A stretch of DNA of 64,000 bases from Salibaculum sp035270045 (GTDB lineage: Bacteria; Pseudomonadota; Alphaproteobacteria; Rhodobacterales; Rhodobacteraceae). Position 1 is the first letter of the stretch. The number at the start of each line of letters is the position of its first letter. Below are positions 33,905-43,456 of this stretch, one piece after another. Position numbers and translations under genes: made by a program. Under the pieces are notes generated by a model. It was not told the origin of the DNA. It saw nothing but the letters and a program-made list of their open reading frames with translations, and ran no database searches. The DNA is taken from contig NZ_DATFIP010000049.1 of assembly GCF_035270045.1 (NCBI RefSeq), positions 27,547 through 91,546 of the forward strand, in the 5' to 3' direction.

Positions 33905-36096
33905 ATCCGACGGCAAGCCAGACGATGCCCGATGACGATGAAGGCAGCGAAATCCAGATTGCGGACCTGGCCACCCAGATCATCGCGCGCAAGTGGATTG
34001 TGGTTGCAACGGGCCTCATCGGGCTATTCGTCGGCACCCTGATGGGTCAGTTGCCCCCGGACGAGTATCGGGCCAGCGCGCTTGTGCATATCGAGCGACG
34101 CTCGCAGGGGTTGGAACTGCCAGAGATACTTGTGGGACGCGGCTTCGGGAACTCCGGGGGCAATCGCATGGCGACGGAAAGCCATATCATTCGTTCGCGC
34201 TTTACCCTCGCTCCGGTTGCCGATCAATTGAATCTCGACTGGCGGATCGAGCCGAACCGGTTCCCGGTGATTGGCCATATGGCCGAGCGGCGGGCCTGGC
34301 CGCAGATTCCGGATTGGATCCTGCCGAGCTATACGCGCTATGGCGACAGCGTGACACTGGACCTTCTGGAGGTGGATGACCCGCTGATCAACCGCAGAGC
34401 CAGGATCGTTGTAACAGGCGAAGACACCTTCGATGTCAGCATTCGCGACCGCGAACCGGTCACCGGCAAGGTTGGTGAACTGATCGAGCTTGTGCCGGGG
34501 TTCCGGTTTCGCCTGTCGGAACTCGATGCCACGCCCGGTCGGGAATATACGCTCTGGCGCAGCAACGAACTGGCCTCGGTCGGGCGGGCGCGTGGGGGTT
34601 TGCGCATCAGCGAACGCTCGCCGACGAACAGCGGCATCGTGGATTTCACCTACACGGGTCCCGATGGAGACCAGACCATCGAGATCGTCAACGCCGTGGT
34701 CGAATCCTATCGGAGTCAGAATCTCAACCGCCGGGCCGCCGAGATCGACCAGAGCATCGCTTTCATCGATGAGCAGCTTCCCGAGATCCGCGCTCAAACA
34801 GCCGAAGCGGCCGAAGCTCTCAGCGAATTCCGCCAACAGACGCAAGCGAGCAATCTGACCACTCAATCGCAGCAATTGCTGGACCGGATCGTGGGCATCG
34901 AGGCCGAGCTCGAGGAACTGCGGTACCGCGAAGAGCAGCTTGCGCAGCGTTTGACGGAAAACCACCCTGACTATCGAGACCTGCTGGACCGGAAGGCGCG
35001 GCTGGAAGAGCGTCTGGAGGAAATGCGCCAGCAGGCCACCAAGCTTCCGCCGCTGGAACAAGAGCTTCTGACCCTTCAGCAGAACCTCGAGAGGTCCGTC
35101 GAGATAGAACGCCAGTTGACCAGCCGCGCGGAACAGCTCAACATCACGCGGGCAAGCGCGGTCAGCAACATCAACATCCTGGAACGGGCAGAGCGCGCGC
35201 GGCACATCGGCCCCGAACGGCGCAACCCGATGTTCGCCGGGCTTTTCGTGGGGCTGATCGTTGGCGTGCTCGGCATCTTCGCGCTGAATTTCCTGCGGCG
35301 CGGTATCGACGACAGCCGCGCGATCGAGGACTTGGGCCTGCCCCTTTTTGCCACGATCAACCGTGTTGAGGGTTTGCGTTCCGGAAAGGACGAGACGGAA
35401 CTCTACCCACTCGCGCGCACCCGACCCAATGACATCGTGGTCGAAGCCCTGCGCGGCTTGCGAACCGGCCTTCAGTTCTCTCTTGCCACTGCCCCACAGA
35501 AATCCTTGATGGTCACCTCCCCGGCGCCAAGCATCGGTAAATCGTTCATCTCGTTGAACCTTGCTTTGGTCTCGGCGCAGGCCGGTAGCCGCGTACTCCT
35601 GATCGACGCGGACATGCGCAAGGGCAAATTGCGCAAGCAATTCGATCTGCCGCGCAAGCATGCCGGCCTGTCGGATTTGTTGTCAGGCCGCGCCGAGATC
35701 GACAAGGTTCTGGTGTCCGATCCCGAGATCAGCCTTGATTTCATCGCGTCGGGCAGCTACCCGCCCAATCCCGCTGACCTTCTGACTGCGGACACCTTCC
35801 GCAAACTGTTGGATGAAGCGGCCAAGGAATACGATATCATCATCGTCGATTGCCCGCCGGTTCTTGCGGTTACCGATCCCGGCATCATCGGCCAGATGAC
35901 CGGCATGTCGTTGCTGGTGGTCAAGCACCTGGAAACCACGAAGGCCGAGATCCAGTCGTCGCAGAAAATCCTCGCCAACAGCGGTGTGCAACTGTCTGGC
36001 GCAATTCTGAACCAGTTTGACGCCTCGGCCAGCCGCTATGGTCACTACGGCCACAAGTACGGTTATTACGGCGGCTACAAGTATCACTACAACTGA
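33901..36096 (+). CDS. wzc: Polysaccharide copolymerase with BY-kinase domain (Wzc-like)
   Basis: The product is 731 residues from the ATG overlapping wzb. A membrane helix near residues 31-50 starts the Wzz domain. A long periplasmic part with coiled coil (about 270-430) follows, then a second helix near 445-465 and a C-terminal tyrosine kinase. Kinase motifs are APSIGKSFISLNL (Walker A, 535-550 region), VLLIDADMRKGK (Walker A') and IIIVDCPPVL (Walker B). The last 25 residues are rich in Tyr, the autophosphorylation cluster. It sets chain length and couples to the outer-membrane Wza homologue encoded at 53.6 kb. Confidence 0.95.
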   Translation: MNPTASQTMPDDDEGSEIQIADLATQIIARKWIVVATGLIGLFVGTLMGQLPPDEYRASALVHIERRSQGLELPEILVGRGFGNSGGNRMATESHIIRSRFTLAPVADQLNLDWRIEPNRFPVIGHMAERRAWPQIPDWILPSYTRYGDSVTLDLLEVDDPLINRRARIVVTGEDTFDVSIRDREPVTGKVGELIELVPGFRFRLSELDATPGREYTLWRSNELASVGRARGGLRISERSPTNSGIVDFTYTGPDGDQTIEIVNAVVESYRSQNLNRRAAEIDQSIAFIDEQLPEIRAQTAEAAEALSEFRQQTQASNLTTQSQQLLDRIVGIEAELEELRYREEQLAQRLTENHPDYRDLLDRKARLEERLEEMRQQATKLPPLEQELLTLQQNLERSVEIERQLTSRAEQLNITRASAVSNINILERAERARHIGPERRNPMFAGLFVGLIVGVLGIFALNFLRRGIDDSRAIEDLGLPLFATINRVEGLRSGKDETELYPLARTRPNDIVVEALRGLRTGLQFSLATAPQKSLMVTSPAPSIGKSFISLNLALVSAQAGSRVLLIDADMRKGKLRKQFDLPRKHAGLSDLLSGRAEIDKVLVSDPEISLDFIASGSYPPNPADLLTADTFRKLLDEAAKEYDIIIVDCPPVLAVTDPGIIGQMTGMSLLVVKHLETTKAEIQSSQKILANSGVQLSGAILNQFDASASRYGHYGHKYGYYGGYKYHYN

Positions 36097-36121
36097 TCGC
36101 CTTGCGAGGGAATCGTCTACC

Positions 36122-37138
36122 ATGTCACGACGTGTCTTCATAACCGGCACCGCCGGGTTTATCGGGTTTCACCTTGCGCGGGTGTTGCTGGACGAGGGGT
36201 TCACCGTGCACGGATATGACGGGATGACGGACTATTACGACGTCCGGCTCAAGCACGCGCGCCACGAGATGCTCAAGAAATACACGGGTTTCACCGCAAT
36301 CGAAGCGATGCTGGAGGACCAGGCCGCGCTTGATGCGGCAATTGATGCCTGCGATCCGCAGGAAATCGTGCACCTGGCCGCGCAGGCCGGCGTGCGCTAC
36401 AGCCTCGAGAATCCCCGCGCCTACATCGATGCCAACATCGTCGGCACCTTCAACGTGATGGAGGCCGCACGCCGCCACGAGGTCGCCCATTTGCTGATGG
36501 CCTCGACCAGCTCGGTCTACGGGGCCAATGTCGAGATGCCCTTCACCGAGACCGAGAAAGCCGACACGCAGCTGACGATCTACGCCGCGACAAAGAAGGC
36601 AAACGAGAGCATGGCGCATTCTTATGCCCACCTGTGGAACCTGCCCACGACCATGTTCCGCTTCTTCACGGTCTACGGTCCTTGGGGACGCCCTGACCTG
36701 GCGCTGTTCAAATTCACCGACGCAATTCTCGACGGGCGACCTATCGACATTTACAACCACGGGGATATGTATCGCGACTTCACCTATGTCGACGATCTGG
36801 TGCGCGGTATCCGGCTGTTGCTTGACGCAGTGCCCGAGCGGCCGAAGGATCGCGCGAGTGTTCCGATCGGTGACAGCCTGTCACCCGTGGCGCCCTGGCG
36901 CGTCGTCAATATCGGCAACTCGGACAAAGTGCGCCTGCTGGACTTCATCGATGCCATCGAAGCGGAATTGGGCATTCCCGCCCAACGCAACTACATGCCC
37001 ATCCAGAAGGGCGATGTGCCCGCGACATGGGCCGATGCGAACCTTCTGCGTGACCTCACCGGCTATCGCCCGCAAACAGATTTCCGGGACGGCATCGCAC
37101 ACTTCGTGACCTGGTTTCGCGACTACTACGGCAAATAG
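36122..37138 (+). CDS. NAD-dependent epimerase, probably UDP-glucuronate 4-epimerase
   Basis: The product is 338 residues of the extended SDR type. It has the Rossmann motif ITGTAGFIGFHLA, MASTSSVYG, and the catalytic Tyr-Lys in IYAATKKANE. The run HGYDGMTDYYDVRLKHARH and the later RDFTYVDDLVRG, PVAPWRVVNIGNS are characteristic of UDP-glucuronate 4-epimerases (CapI/LspL group). The product would be UDP-galacturonate for the EPS repeat unit. It lies 25 bases after wzc on the same strand. Confidence 0.88.
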   Translation: MSRRVFITGTAGFIGFHLARVLLDEGFTVHGYDGMTDYYDVRLKHARHEMLKKYTGFTAIEAMLEDQAALDAAIDACDPQEIVHLAAQAGVRYSLENPRAYIDANIVGTFNVMEAARRHEVAHLLMASTSSVYGANVEMPFTETEKADTQLTIYAATKKANESMAHSYAHLWNLPTTMFRFFTVYGPWGRPDLALFKFTDAILDGRPIDIYNHGDMYRDFTYVDDLVRGIRLLLDAVPERPKDRASVPIGDSLSPVAPWRVVNIGNSDKVRLLDFIDAIEAELGIPAQRNYMPIQKGDVPATWADANLLRDLTGYRPQTDFRDGIAHFVTWFRDYYGK

Positions 37139-37234
37139 GCGGCTACGGCTGGCCCACTTGCGCCGACATGGGGTCACGGTAGGATGCTGACGCGCCGTGA
37201 TCGCGGTGAGGAGTAGCAAGGCAAGGGTCATAAG

Positions 37235-37693
37235 ATGCCGCGCGCACGGACATTCGGCCGGTGGAGCCGGCCCTCCTTGGCGCTATGGGGCGTACTCGTG
37301 GCATTCCCAAGCGGGGCAGCGGCAGATTTCACCGTTTGCAACGACAGCTTCGACGTCCTGAACCTTGCAATAGCGCACGATCCTGGCAACGGTTTCGTGA
37401 GCGAGGGGTGGTGGACCATCGCGCCGAACCGCTGTGTCGCCGTCATAAGAGAACGCATCCAAAATCGCTATGTGTATGTCCACGCGACGGATGTCTTCAA
37501 CCAGCCGGTTCTGGAAGGCGGCGCCGACTTCTGTATCGACGAGGGCCGTTTTCGGATCGCCGGGCCCGAAGACTGCTGGGCCCGTGGCCACATCGCGGCC
37601 CCGTTCGCGGAGGTGGACATGGGCCAGTCGGAAAACTGGACCCTGATCCTGAACCTGTCAGGCAGATTGCCGGCTGACGCTTCGCGCCCCTGA
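37235..37693 (+). CDS. DUF1036 secreted protein
   Basis: The product is 152 residues. A signal peptide ends near SGAAA|DFTV. The body has DFTVCNDSFDVLNLAIAH, then GWWTIAPNRCVAVI, and RYVYVHATD, which together mark DUF1036. It has four cysteines, probably in disulfides. Function is unknown; the family is common in Rhodobacterales and is exported. It follows the epimerase by 96 bases. Confidence 0.78.
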   Translation: MPRARTFGRWSRPSLALWGVLVAFPSGAAADFTVCNDSFDVLNLAIAHDPGNGFVSEGWWTIAPNRCVAVIRERIQNRYVYVHATDVFNQPVLEGGADFCIDEGRFRIAGPEDCWARGHIAAPFAEVDMGQSENWTLILNLSGRLPADASRP

Positions 37694-37705
37694 TGACAAA
37701 AAGAA

Positions 37706-37737
37706 AAGGGCCCCATCACGGAGGTGAAAGGGCCCTT
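37706..37737 (-). terminator. Rho-independent terminator of the autotransporter gene
   Basis: AAGGGCCC at 37706-37713 pairs with GGGCCCTT at 37730-37737. Read on the minus strand, the hairpin ends in TTTTCTTTTT, so it terminates the autotransporter transcript. It may also serve the DUF1036 gene from the other side, though no T-run follows on the plus strand. Confidence 0.8.
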
Positions 37738-37756
37738 GATCTGTCTTCGTTCAGGA

Positions 37757-40447
37757 TCAGAACTGCAGGCGCATCTGCCCGGTGATCCCGGCGCCGCTCA
37801 CGTCCTCGCCGAAGCGGTAATCGGCCCGGACCGAGTAGTTGACCTGGCGCACTTGGCCCGGTGTGGCGCTGAGGACGCGAATATAGTTGCCGCCCACGCT
37901 GAGCTCGCCGAAGTCACCAACCTCGGAGGTTGTAAGGGTTTCTGTTGCGATCCCGTCCGACGTCGAGAATGTGCTGTCCCGGCTGCCGCTGCCGTCCATG
38001 TAATATGTCGCCGTCACGAAAGTGTTCGTGGCCGATTGGGCGGCGGCGTTGACATTGGTCCGACTCAGCGTGGTGCCCACGAAACCGGTCTTGCTCGTAT
38101 GATCCTCGAAGTCGAGCCGGCCCAGCGTCGCGCCGAGAGGGTTCTCGAAAAGAAGGGTTCCTGTCGAGGTGCGAGTGACATTGAAGCCCACCGTCGGCAG
38201 CAGGGCCAAGCCGTTGCTGTCAAGATCGTAACGGTAGGTCAGGCTGCCGCTGATCGAGTTGCTGTCGGTCGCCACATCTTCATCACGGATATCAAGGTCC
38301 GGATTGTCGAAGGTGTAGTTCGAATTCGCGTGACGCAACTGGAGTTCACCCGACCAGTTATCCTTCGACGCGGCGATATAGCCCCCGAAGAAGTACTGGT
38401 CGAATTCACCGGTCGTGATCAAGCCGGAGGCTTCCTCGGCAAAGTGGCCTTGGTTGGCGCCGATAAGCAAGCCGGCGGAGACATCCCAGCCCCCGTTGAA
38501 TGCCTCGAAGCAGCCGTAGTCGATGCCGCCCTGGACACCGCCGAAGTCAAGCTGGCCGCTGGAGGTGGTGGACAGGCCACCACCGGTCACGCTGCTGGAT
38601 TCGGTCTCGGCACGGCCCCCGGTGACGCGCGCCCAGTTGCCGGTGCTGCAATTGCCCGGCGTGTCGAAGGCGATCCCGCTCACGTAAGCTCCGCTGGGGC
38701 GGTTGACCGTGTTGGTCACCAGGCTCTGCACCGACGACATGGAGGCGGCAACGCTGCCGAGCGCCGGGTTCAGGTTGCCATAGATATTGACCTGCTCGGT
38801 CGACGGATTGTTTGGATCCGTTTCCTGGACGAGGCTGTAAAGGACAAGTCCGCTCGGGCCTTGCGGCAGGTCGCCGTTCATGTCCGAGGTCAGGCCAGCT
38901 CCGAAGCTGTCTGCTTCGGCGACAGTCACGCCATTCTGCTGCAGTGTGTAAATCGCATTCGTGCGGATTGAGTCGACCGAAACGGTCAAGGTTCCTTCGA
39001 GATCGTCATCGACAGTCAGGACGTCCGCGAAGCCGGCGTTCGTGCTCGTAAGGTCGACGTCGATGTTCAGGGTATTGGTGCCATCGACCGTGCCCTGAAC
39101 AGTCATGCTGTCCCCGGCCGCGTCGTTTTCCATGTCGAAGGTGCTTCCGGCAGACCCGGTCACGCCGCCACCACCGAGAATTACCGAAGTCGACCCCGCG
39201 GTGCCACTCCCCAGCCCGATGGTGCCGCTGTTCACCATCGACCCGTCGTAAGCCAGCGAAAGGCCGTCGGCCACCTCGATACGTCCGCTGTTCGTGAAGG
39301 TGCCGCCCGAACTCGTCAGGTCGCCACCCTCGACGTAAAGCGCGCCGCCGTTCGTGAAGTCGCCGGTCTGCGTCAGCGCCCCGGTGGTCGTGAATCCGCT
39401 GCCGCCGTTCGTCGTGACGGCCCCGTTGATCGTGCCCTCGGCATTGGTCATGCCGCCATTGGTCGTGACGGTGCCAACGATCGACCCGTCCGTGTTGAAC
39501 TCCCCACCATTCACAACGACGGGACCCGTGATCGTCCCCGAGCTATTCACGACGCCGCCGTTCTGGCCACCGTTCAGCGTGACGCCGCCAATGAGGAAGC
39601 CGCCCGAAGAGAGGTTAATGGTACCAAGCCCGACAGTCGTACCGTTGAAGACGATACCCGTCGACGTGACATCCGCCGTGGCACCGTTGCCGACGCTCAG
39701 CCCGTCGAAGATATCGCCACTGTTGGTCAGGCTGCCTGCCCCATGAGTGACAGTACCATCGACCGACCCGGTCGACCCGATGTTCACGGTCACCGTCGCG
39801 TTACCGCCGGTGGTAACAACGTCACCGCCAATATCACCGTCATTTGTCAGGGTGCCGCGGTTGACGGTCGCGGTGCCGGTAAGCTCGCCGCCGTCGTCGA
39901 TGGTCACGGTGGGAGCAAGGCCGCTCATGTTCACGTCGCCATCAACTATGCCGCCGGAGTTCACATCCAGCGTCGCGGTGCCGCTCACGAACGTCGTATC
40001 GGCGCTCAAGGTGCCATCGACCGTGACCGGCACACTATCTCCGGCCCCGAAAGTCGTCGCCACGATCTCGCCGCCGGCGTCAATTTGCACGGTGGCCTGC
40101 TGGTCGGACGTCAAGGTGATGACGTTGAGGATGCCGGTGGAGCCGATCGTCATCGCGCCGCTGGAATGTTGCCCCGAATTGAAAAGCGGGCTTGCGCCAC
40201 CATCGATCAGGATGTCAGCGCCGGCGTCGACGGTGACGTCATCGCCCGCAACGGGCGGGGCTGGCGTCCAGTTGCCGGGGTTGCCCGCGTCATCATCAAT
40301 GGCACCGGTCCATTGCTGCGCCTGTGCCACGCCGGCCAAACCAAGCGCGGCAAGCATCGCCACGGCGGTCGTCGACCGGAAAAGGCCGCCGCGCGACGGA
40401 CGGCTGTTCTTGCGCGCCAAAGTCGGGGTGTTACGAAATTGGATCAT
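37757..40447 (-). CDS. Autotransporter outer-membrane beta-barrel protein
   Basis: The product is 896 residues. An extended signal peptide ends near GVAQA|QQWTG. The passenger (about 45-590) is a beta-solenoid with short degenerate repeats rich in NGG, TNGG and NSG (for example VVNGGEFNTDGS and VTTNGGMTNAEG). The C-terminal 280 residues are a beta-barrel with alternating hydrophobic strands and the terminal Phe in GQMRLQF. It should be displayed on the cell surface. GAGGGC-like purines precede the ATG. Substrate or ligand is unknown; adhesion or biofilm is a guess from family behaviour. Confidence 0.88.
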   Translation of the reverse strand: MIQFRNTPTLARKNSRPSRGGLFRSTTAVAMLAALGLAGVAQAQQWTGAIDDDAGNPGNWTPAPPVAGDDVTVDAGADILIDGGASPLFNSGQHSSGAMTIGSTGILNVITLTSDQQATVQIDAGGEIVATTFGAGDSVPVTVDGTLSADTTFVSGTATLDVNSGGIVDGDVNMSGLAPTVTIDDGGELTGTATVNRGTLTNDGDIGGDVVTTGGNATVTVNIGSTGSVDGTVTHGAGSLTNSGDIFDGLSVGNGATADVTSTGIVFNGTTVGLGTINLSSGGFLIGGVTLNGGQNGGVVNSSGTITGPVVVNGGEFNTDGSIVGTVTTNGGMTNAEGTINGAVTTNGGSGFTTTGALTQTGDFTNGGALYVEGGDLTSSGGTFTNSGRIEVADGLSLAYDGSMVNSGTIGLGSGTAGSTSVILGGGGVTGSAGSTFDMENDAAGDSMTVQGTVDGTNTLNIDVDLTSTNAGFADVLTVDDDLEGTLTVSVDSIRTNAIYTLQQNGVTVAEADSFGAGLTSDMNGDLPQGPSGLVLYSLVQETDPNNPSTEQVNIYGNLNPALGSVAASMSSVQSLVTNTVNRPSGAYVSGIAFDTPGNCSTGNWARVTGGRAETESSSVTGGGLSTTSSGQLDFGGVQGGIDYGCFEAFNGGWDVSAGLLIGANQGHFAEEASGLITTGEFDQYFFGGYIAASKDNWSGELQLRHANSNYTFDNPDLDIRDEDVATDSNSISGSLTYRYDLDSNGLALLPTVGFNVTRTSTGTLLFENPLGATLGRLDFEDHTSKTGFVGTTLSRTNVNAAAQSATNTFVTATYYMDGSGSRDSTFSTSDGIATETLTTSEVGDFGELSVGGNYIRVLSATPGQVRQVNYSVRADYRFGEDVSGAGITGQMRLQF

Positions 40448-40840
40448 GTCTGCCCTCTGAATAATCGGCCCATTAATACCATATCGCGTGCCGGTCGGGC
40501 CTGAACTGCGAACGACGACGTCGTCAAGATGTGATGCTGGACGGACATTACGCGCAAATCGTCTGTTGCCTCAACCAAAGTTTTTGCATCGAGGCGCACT
40601 CCCCGTCGCTGGCCTGTGACACAGATGCACGTTGTGACCCATTAGCAACAAATCGCCACCTGTTGGCCCCCGGCGCGACCGGTCCGCCACACCGGCGCAC
40701 GCCACCTGCATGCTTCAGGCTTTGCCCCGAGCCCTGGAATTGGTCATACTGAGACAGGCGGGCGTGGATGGCCATGGACGTCAACCTGCCGAATCGAGTT
40801 TCGATTGACCGGATCAGAATTTTCAGCAGAGATTGTCCAG
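40448..40840. promoter_or_regulatory. 393-base divergent region between autotransporter and vgrG
   Basis: No credible gene was found here. The stretch is visibly less GC-rich than the genes around it, particularly 40530-40650. It should carry promoters for both directions. A TTG start for vgrG at 40805 is possible but has no better ribosome-binding site. I see no repeat or RNA gene. Confidence 0.4.
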
Positions 40841-42727
40841 ATGATATCCCAGAAAAACCGGCTTGGCGTATTCCATCCGCCCGACAATACGGATACCGGG
40901 CCAACAACCGGGCTGGCTCTGATGCGATTTACAGGGCACGAGGCCGTCAACGACCTCTTCGAATTCGAGGTCGAGTGCCTCAGTTCGACCGCGGGTATCG
41001 ATTTCGACGCGCTCCTTGGACGCAATGCCTCGGTTCGGCTCGGCACGACCGACCCCGCCCACCCGGAACGCTACTTCGACGGCCTGCTGACCGAGGCGCG
41101 CTGGCTTGGCCCGGTCGAGGGCGGTCACGGCTACACGCTGACCCTTCGGCCCTGGATCTGGGTGCTGGGGCTGCGGCAGAACCAGCGGATTTTCCACAAC
41201 ATGACCGCGCCCGACATCCTTGCCGCGATTTTTGGCGAATACGGCTTCGATCACGTGTCGAACCTTCAAAGCACCTATCCTGAGATGGAATACACCGTGC
41301 AATTCCAGGAAACGGACCTGGAGTTCGCGCAACGGCTGATGTCGATGTATGCCATCAGCTATCATTTCCGCCACGAGTTGCACGGCCATACGCTCGTGCT
41401 CTTCGACGAGACCGAGTCGCTGCCCGACGTTCCCGGCCAGTCCCGCCCCTACCGGGTGACAGACCGGCAGTACCGTTTCCCCGGAGAGCACCTGCACGAC
41501 TGGGTATCGGGGCGCCAGATGACGACCGGGCGCGTGACGATGACGGACTACAACTTCACGGCGCCGACTGCCGCGATGCTGACCGAACGGAGCATCGGGT
41601 CGGGTTACGAGAACGGTGACGTTGAATCCTTCGTTTTTCCCGGTCGCTATCCGGACAAGCTCGCAGGCGACACCCTGGCGCAGACTCGCGCGAACCAGGC
41701 AAACAGGGACGACATGCTGCACTCGGCCGCGGGCGATTGCGCCGGGCTTATGGCCGGCATGCGGGTAACCATCACTGACCACCCTGAAACCATGATCAAT
41801 GACAAGACCTACGTCGCGCTGTCGTGTGAACACAGCTACGTCACTGAGGGCTATCGCACGGGCGGCGGCGCCCCCGCCGAGGAGTCGAGCTACGAGGGGA
41901 AATATCGTTTCCGCCTGGCCGACAAACCCGTGGTCCCAGCCGCCGCCCCGGTAGCCCCACGCGTTCAGGGACCGCAAACCGCCATCGTGACGGGCAACGG
42001 CGAGATCGACTGCGACCACTATGGCCGCATCCTGGTCCGCTTCCACTGGGACCGCGAGGGCGCCAATTCCATGCGCTGCCGGGTCGCGCAGATCTGGGCC
42101 GGCAATGGGTGGGGCGGGCTGGCCGTCCCGCGTGTCGGCATGGAGGTCGTCGTCGAGTTCATTGACGGGGACCCGGCGCGTCCGCTCGTCGTCGGCTGTG
42201 TCTACAACGCAGACAACATGCCGCCATTCGATGTCAATGATGGCGGCAAGACCATGGGCATGAGAAGCAACTCGACCCCCAACGGCGGGGGCTACAACGA
42301 GATCGCCTTCGACGACACCGCGGGCGAGGAAGAGATGCGCCTGCATGCGCAATACGACCTCAACGCCGAGATCCTCAACGACCAGACTTGGCATGTTTTC
42401 AACGACCAGACCACGAACATCGACAACGACAGCAAAACCGAGATCGGAAACGACGAGACCCAGACTGTCGGCAACAATCGCGAAGCCTCCGTGGGTACGA
42501 ACGACAGCCTCGAAGTGGGCGACAACCTGACGGTAACCGCGGGGTCGAAGATCACGCTGAAGGTCGGCATGAGCTCGATCACGATGGATTCCAGTTCCAT
42601 CACGCTCAAGGCGCCCACGGTCGAGGTCAAGGCAACGCAACAATTCAAGTCGAGTTCCGGGATCACCTCGGAACACAAGGCGGGCGGGACCATGGTCATC
42701 AAGGGCACCCTGGTGCAGATCAACTAG
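40841..42727 (+). CDS. vgrG: T6SS spike protein VgrG (TssI)
   Basis: From the ATG at 40841 the product is 628 residues; a TTG 36 bases earlier is the alternative. The N-terminal gp27-like region has LMRFTGHEAVNDLFEFEVEC, YFDGLLTEARWLG, and VQFQETDLEFAQRLMSMYAI. The gp5-like OB region includes HYGRILVRFHWDREG and WGGLAVPRVGMEVVVEFIDGDPARPLVVG. The C-terminus is a regular beta-prism with repeats such as NDQTTNIDNDSK and VGTNDSLEVGDN. There is no extra effector domain. It should form the tip that carries the PAAR-lipase or other cargo. Confidence 0.95.
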   Translation: MISQKNRLGVFHPPDNTDTGPTTGLALMRFTGHEAVNDLFEFEVECLSSTAGIDFDALLGRNASVRLGTTDPAHPERYFDGLLTEARWLGPVEGGHGYTLTLRPWIWVLGLRQNQRIFHNMTAPDILAAIFGEYGFDHVSNLQSTYPEMEYTVQFQETDLEFAQRLMSMYAISYHFRHELHGHTLVLFDETESLPDVPGQSRPYRVTDRQYRFPGEHLHDWVSGRQMTTGRVTMTDYNFTAPTAAMLTERSIGSGYENGDVESFVFPGRYPDKLAGDTLAQTRANQANRDDMLHSAAGDCAGLMAGMRVTITDHPETMINDKTYVALSCEHSYVTEGYRTGGGAPAEESSYEGKYRFRLADKPVVPAAAPVAPRVQGPQTAIVTGNGEIDCDHYGRILVRFHWDREGANSMRCRVAQIWAGNGWGGLAVPRVGMEVVVEFIDGDPARPLVVGCVYNADNMPPFDVNDGGKTMGMRSNSTPNGGGYNEIAFDDTAGEEEMRLHAQYDLNAEILNDQTWHVFNDQTTNIDNDSKTEIGNDETQTVGNNREASVGTNDSLEVGDNLTVTAGSKITLKVGMSSITMDSSSITLKAPTVEVKATQQFKSSSGITSEHKAGGTMVIKGTLVQIN

Positions 42728-42740
42728 CTATGTGCAGGCA

Positions 42741-43388
42741 ATGCAGGCAGGACAGACGTCATCCAGAAACCCCCGGCAGGGGGGCCAGGCTCATGCCATG
42801 CAGCAGAGGCTCGACTCCATGACGCAGTCGCTTCAGACCCTGCGCTGTCTCACGGCGCCCGAACTCTTCGCGATCCTGCCCGAGATGGCCGAGGACATGG
42901 ACGGTCGCCCGCAGACGGACGAGGGCGTGATGGACTTTGCCAGGCGCCTTCTGGACGGCCCGACACCGGAAGAGGCCGTGACCTGCGCCTCGCAGATGTT
43001 CGCCCGGCGCGTGGCGATCTGGTGGGGGCACGAATGCCTGCGCCATGTGGGCGACCACCTGGATCAGAACGACCTTCAGATGATGGAACAGGCCGCGGCC
43101 TGGGTGGCGGACCCCGAAGAGAGCCTGCGCGCTGCTATCCTGGAGCGGGCGGCGGGGCAGGAACCGCGCACCCCGGGTGTCTGGCTCGCGCTGGCGACGG
43201 GATGGGCCGGTGGTTCGGTCGCACCGGCTGACAGCGCCCCGGTTCCGCCGCCGCGTTTCCTGCCCGGTCGCGGGGTGAACGCGGCGGTGCTCACAGCGCT
43301 GGCCCGGGTGCCGCAGACCCGGCGCAAGTCCACCCTGGACGACTTCCTGGCCATGGCACGGGACCTTGCGGCCCCAGATCTGGACTGA
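42741..43388 (+). CDS. DUF6931-like protein linked to vgrG
   Basis: The product is about 215 residues and no catalytic motif is visible. It is mainly helical with TAPELFAILPEMAEDMDGRPQ and RRVAIWWGHECLRHVGDHL, a pattern I associate with the DUF6931 group found near T6SS genes in Rhodobacteraceae; this assignment is from memory. The start is uncertain: GTG at 42732, ATG at 42741, and ATG at 42819 (with AGAGG upstream) are all in frame. It lies just after vgrG and before tagH. A loading-adaptor or accessory role is possible. Confidence 0.6.
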   Translation: MQAGQTSSRNPRQGGQAHAMQQRLDSMTQSLQTLRCLTAPELFAILPEMAEDMDGRPQTDEGVMDFARRLLDGPTPEEAVTCASQMFARRVAIWWGHECLRHVGDHLDQNDLQMMEQAAAWVADPEESLRAAILERAAGQEPRTPGVWLALATGWAGGSVAPADSAPVPPPRFLPGRGVNAAVLTALARVPQTRRKSTLDDFLAMARDLAAPDLD

Positions 43389-43456
43389 CAGAACATAGCG
43401 GATGAACAGCGGCGCGCCCCGCATAGGGGCCCGGGCGCGCGGAAGAGATCGAGACC

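Noticed and set aside
35521..35560. Altered Walker A in Wzc (Ser for the first Gly)
   Set aside because: The key GKS and Walker A' are intact and this position varies in BY-kinases.
39300..40000. Repeated DNA suggestive of a CRISPR or satellite array
   Set aside because: Repeats are degenerate, in frame, and encode the NGG-rich solenoid of the autotransporter.
40823..42676. 617-codon open frame opposite vgrG
   Set aside because: VgrG is unmistakable on the plus strand; the antisense frame is an Arg/His/Gly-rich shadow.
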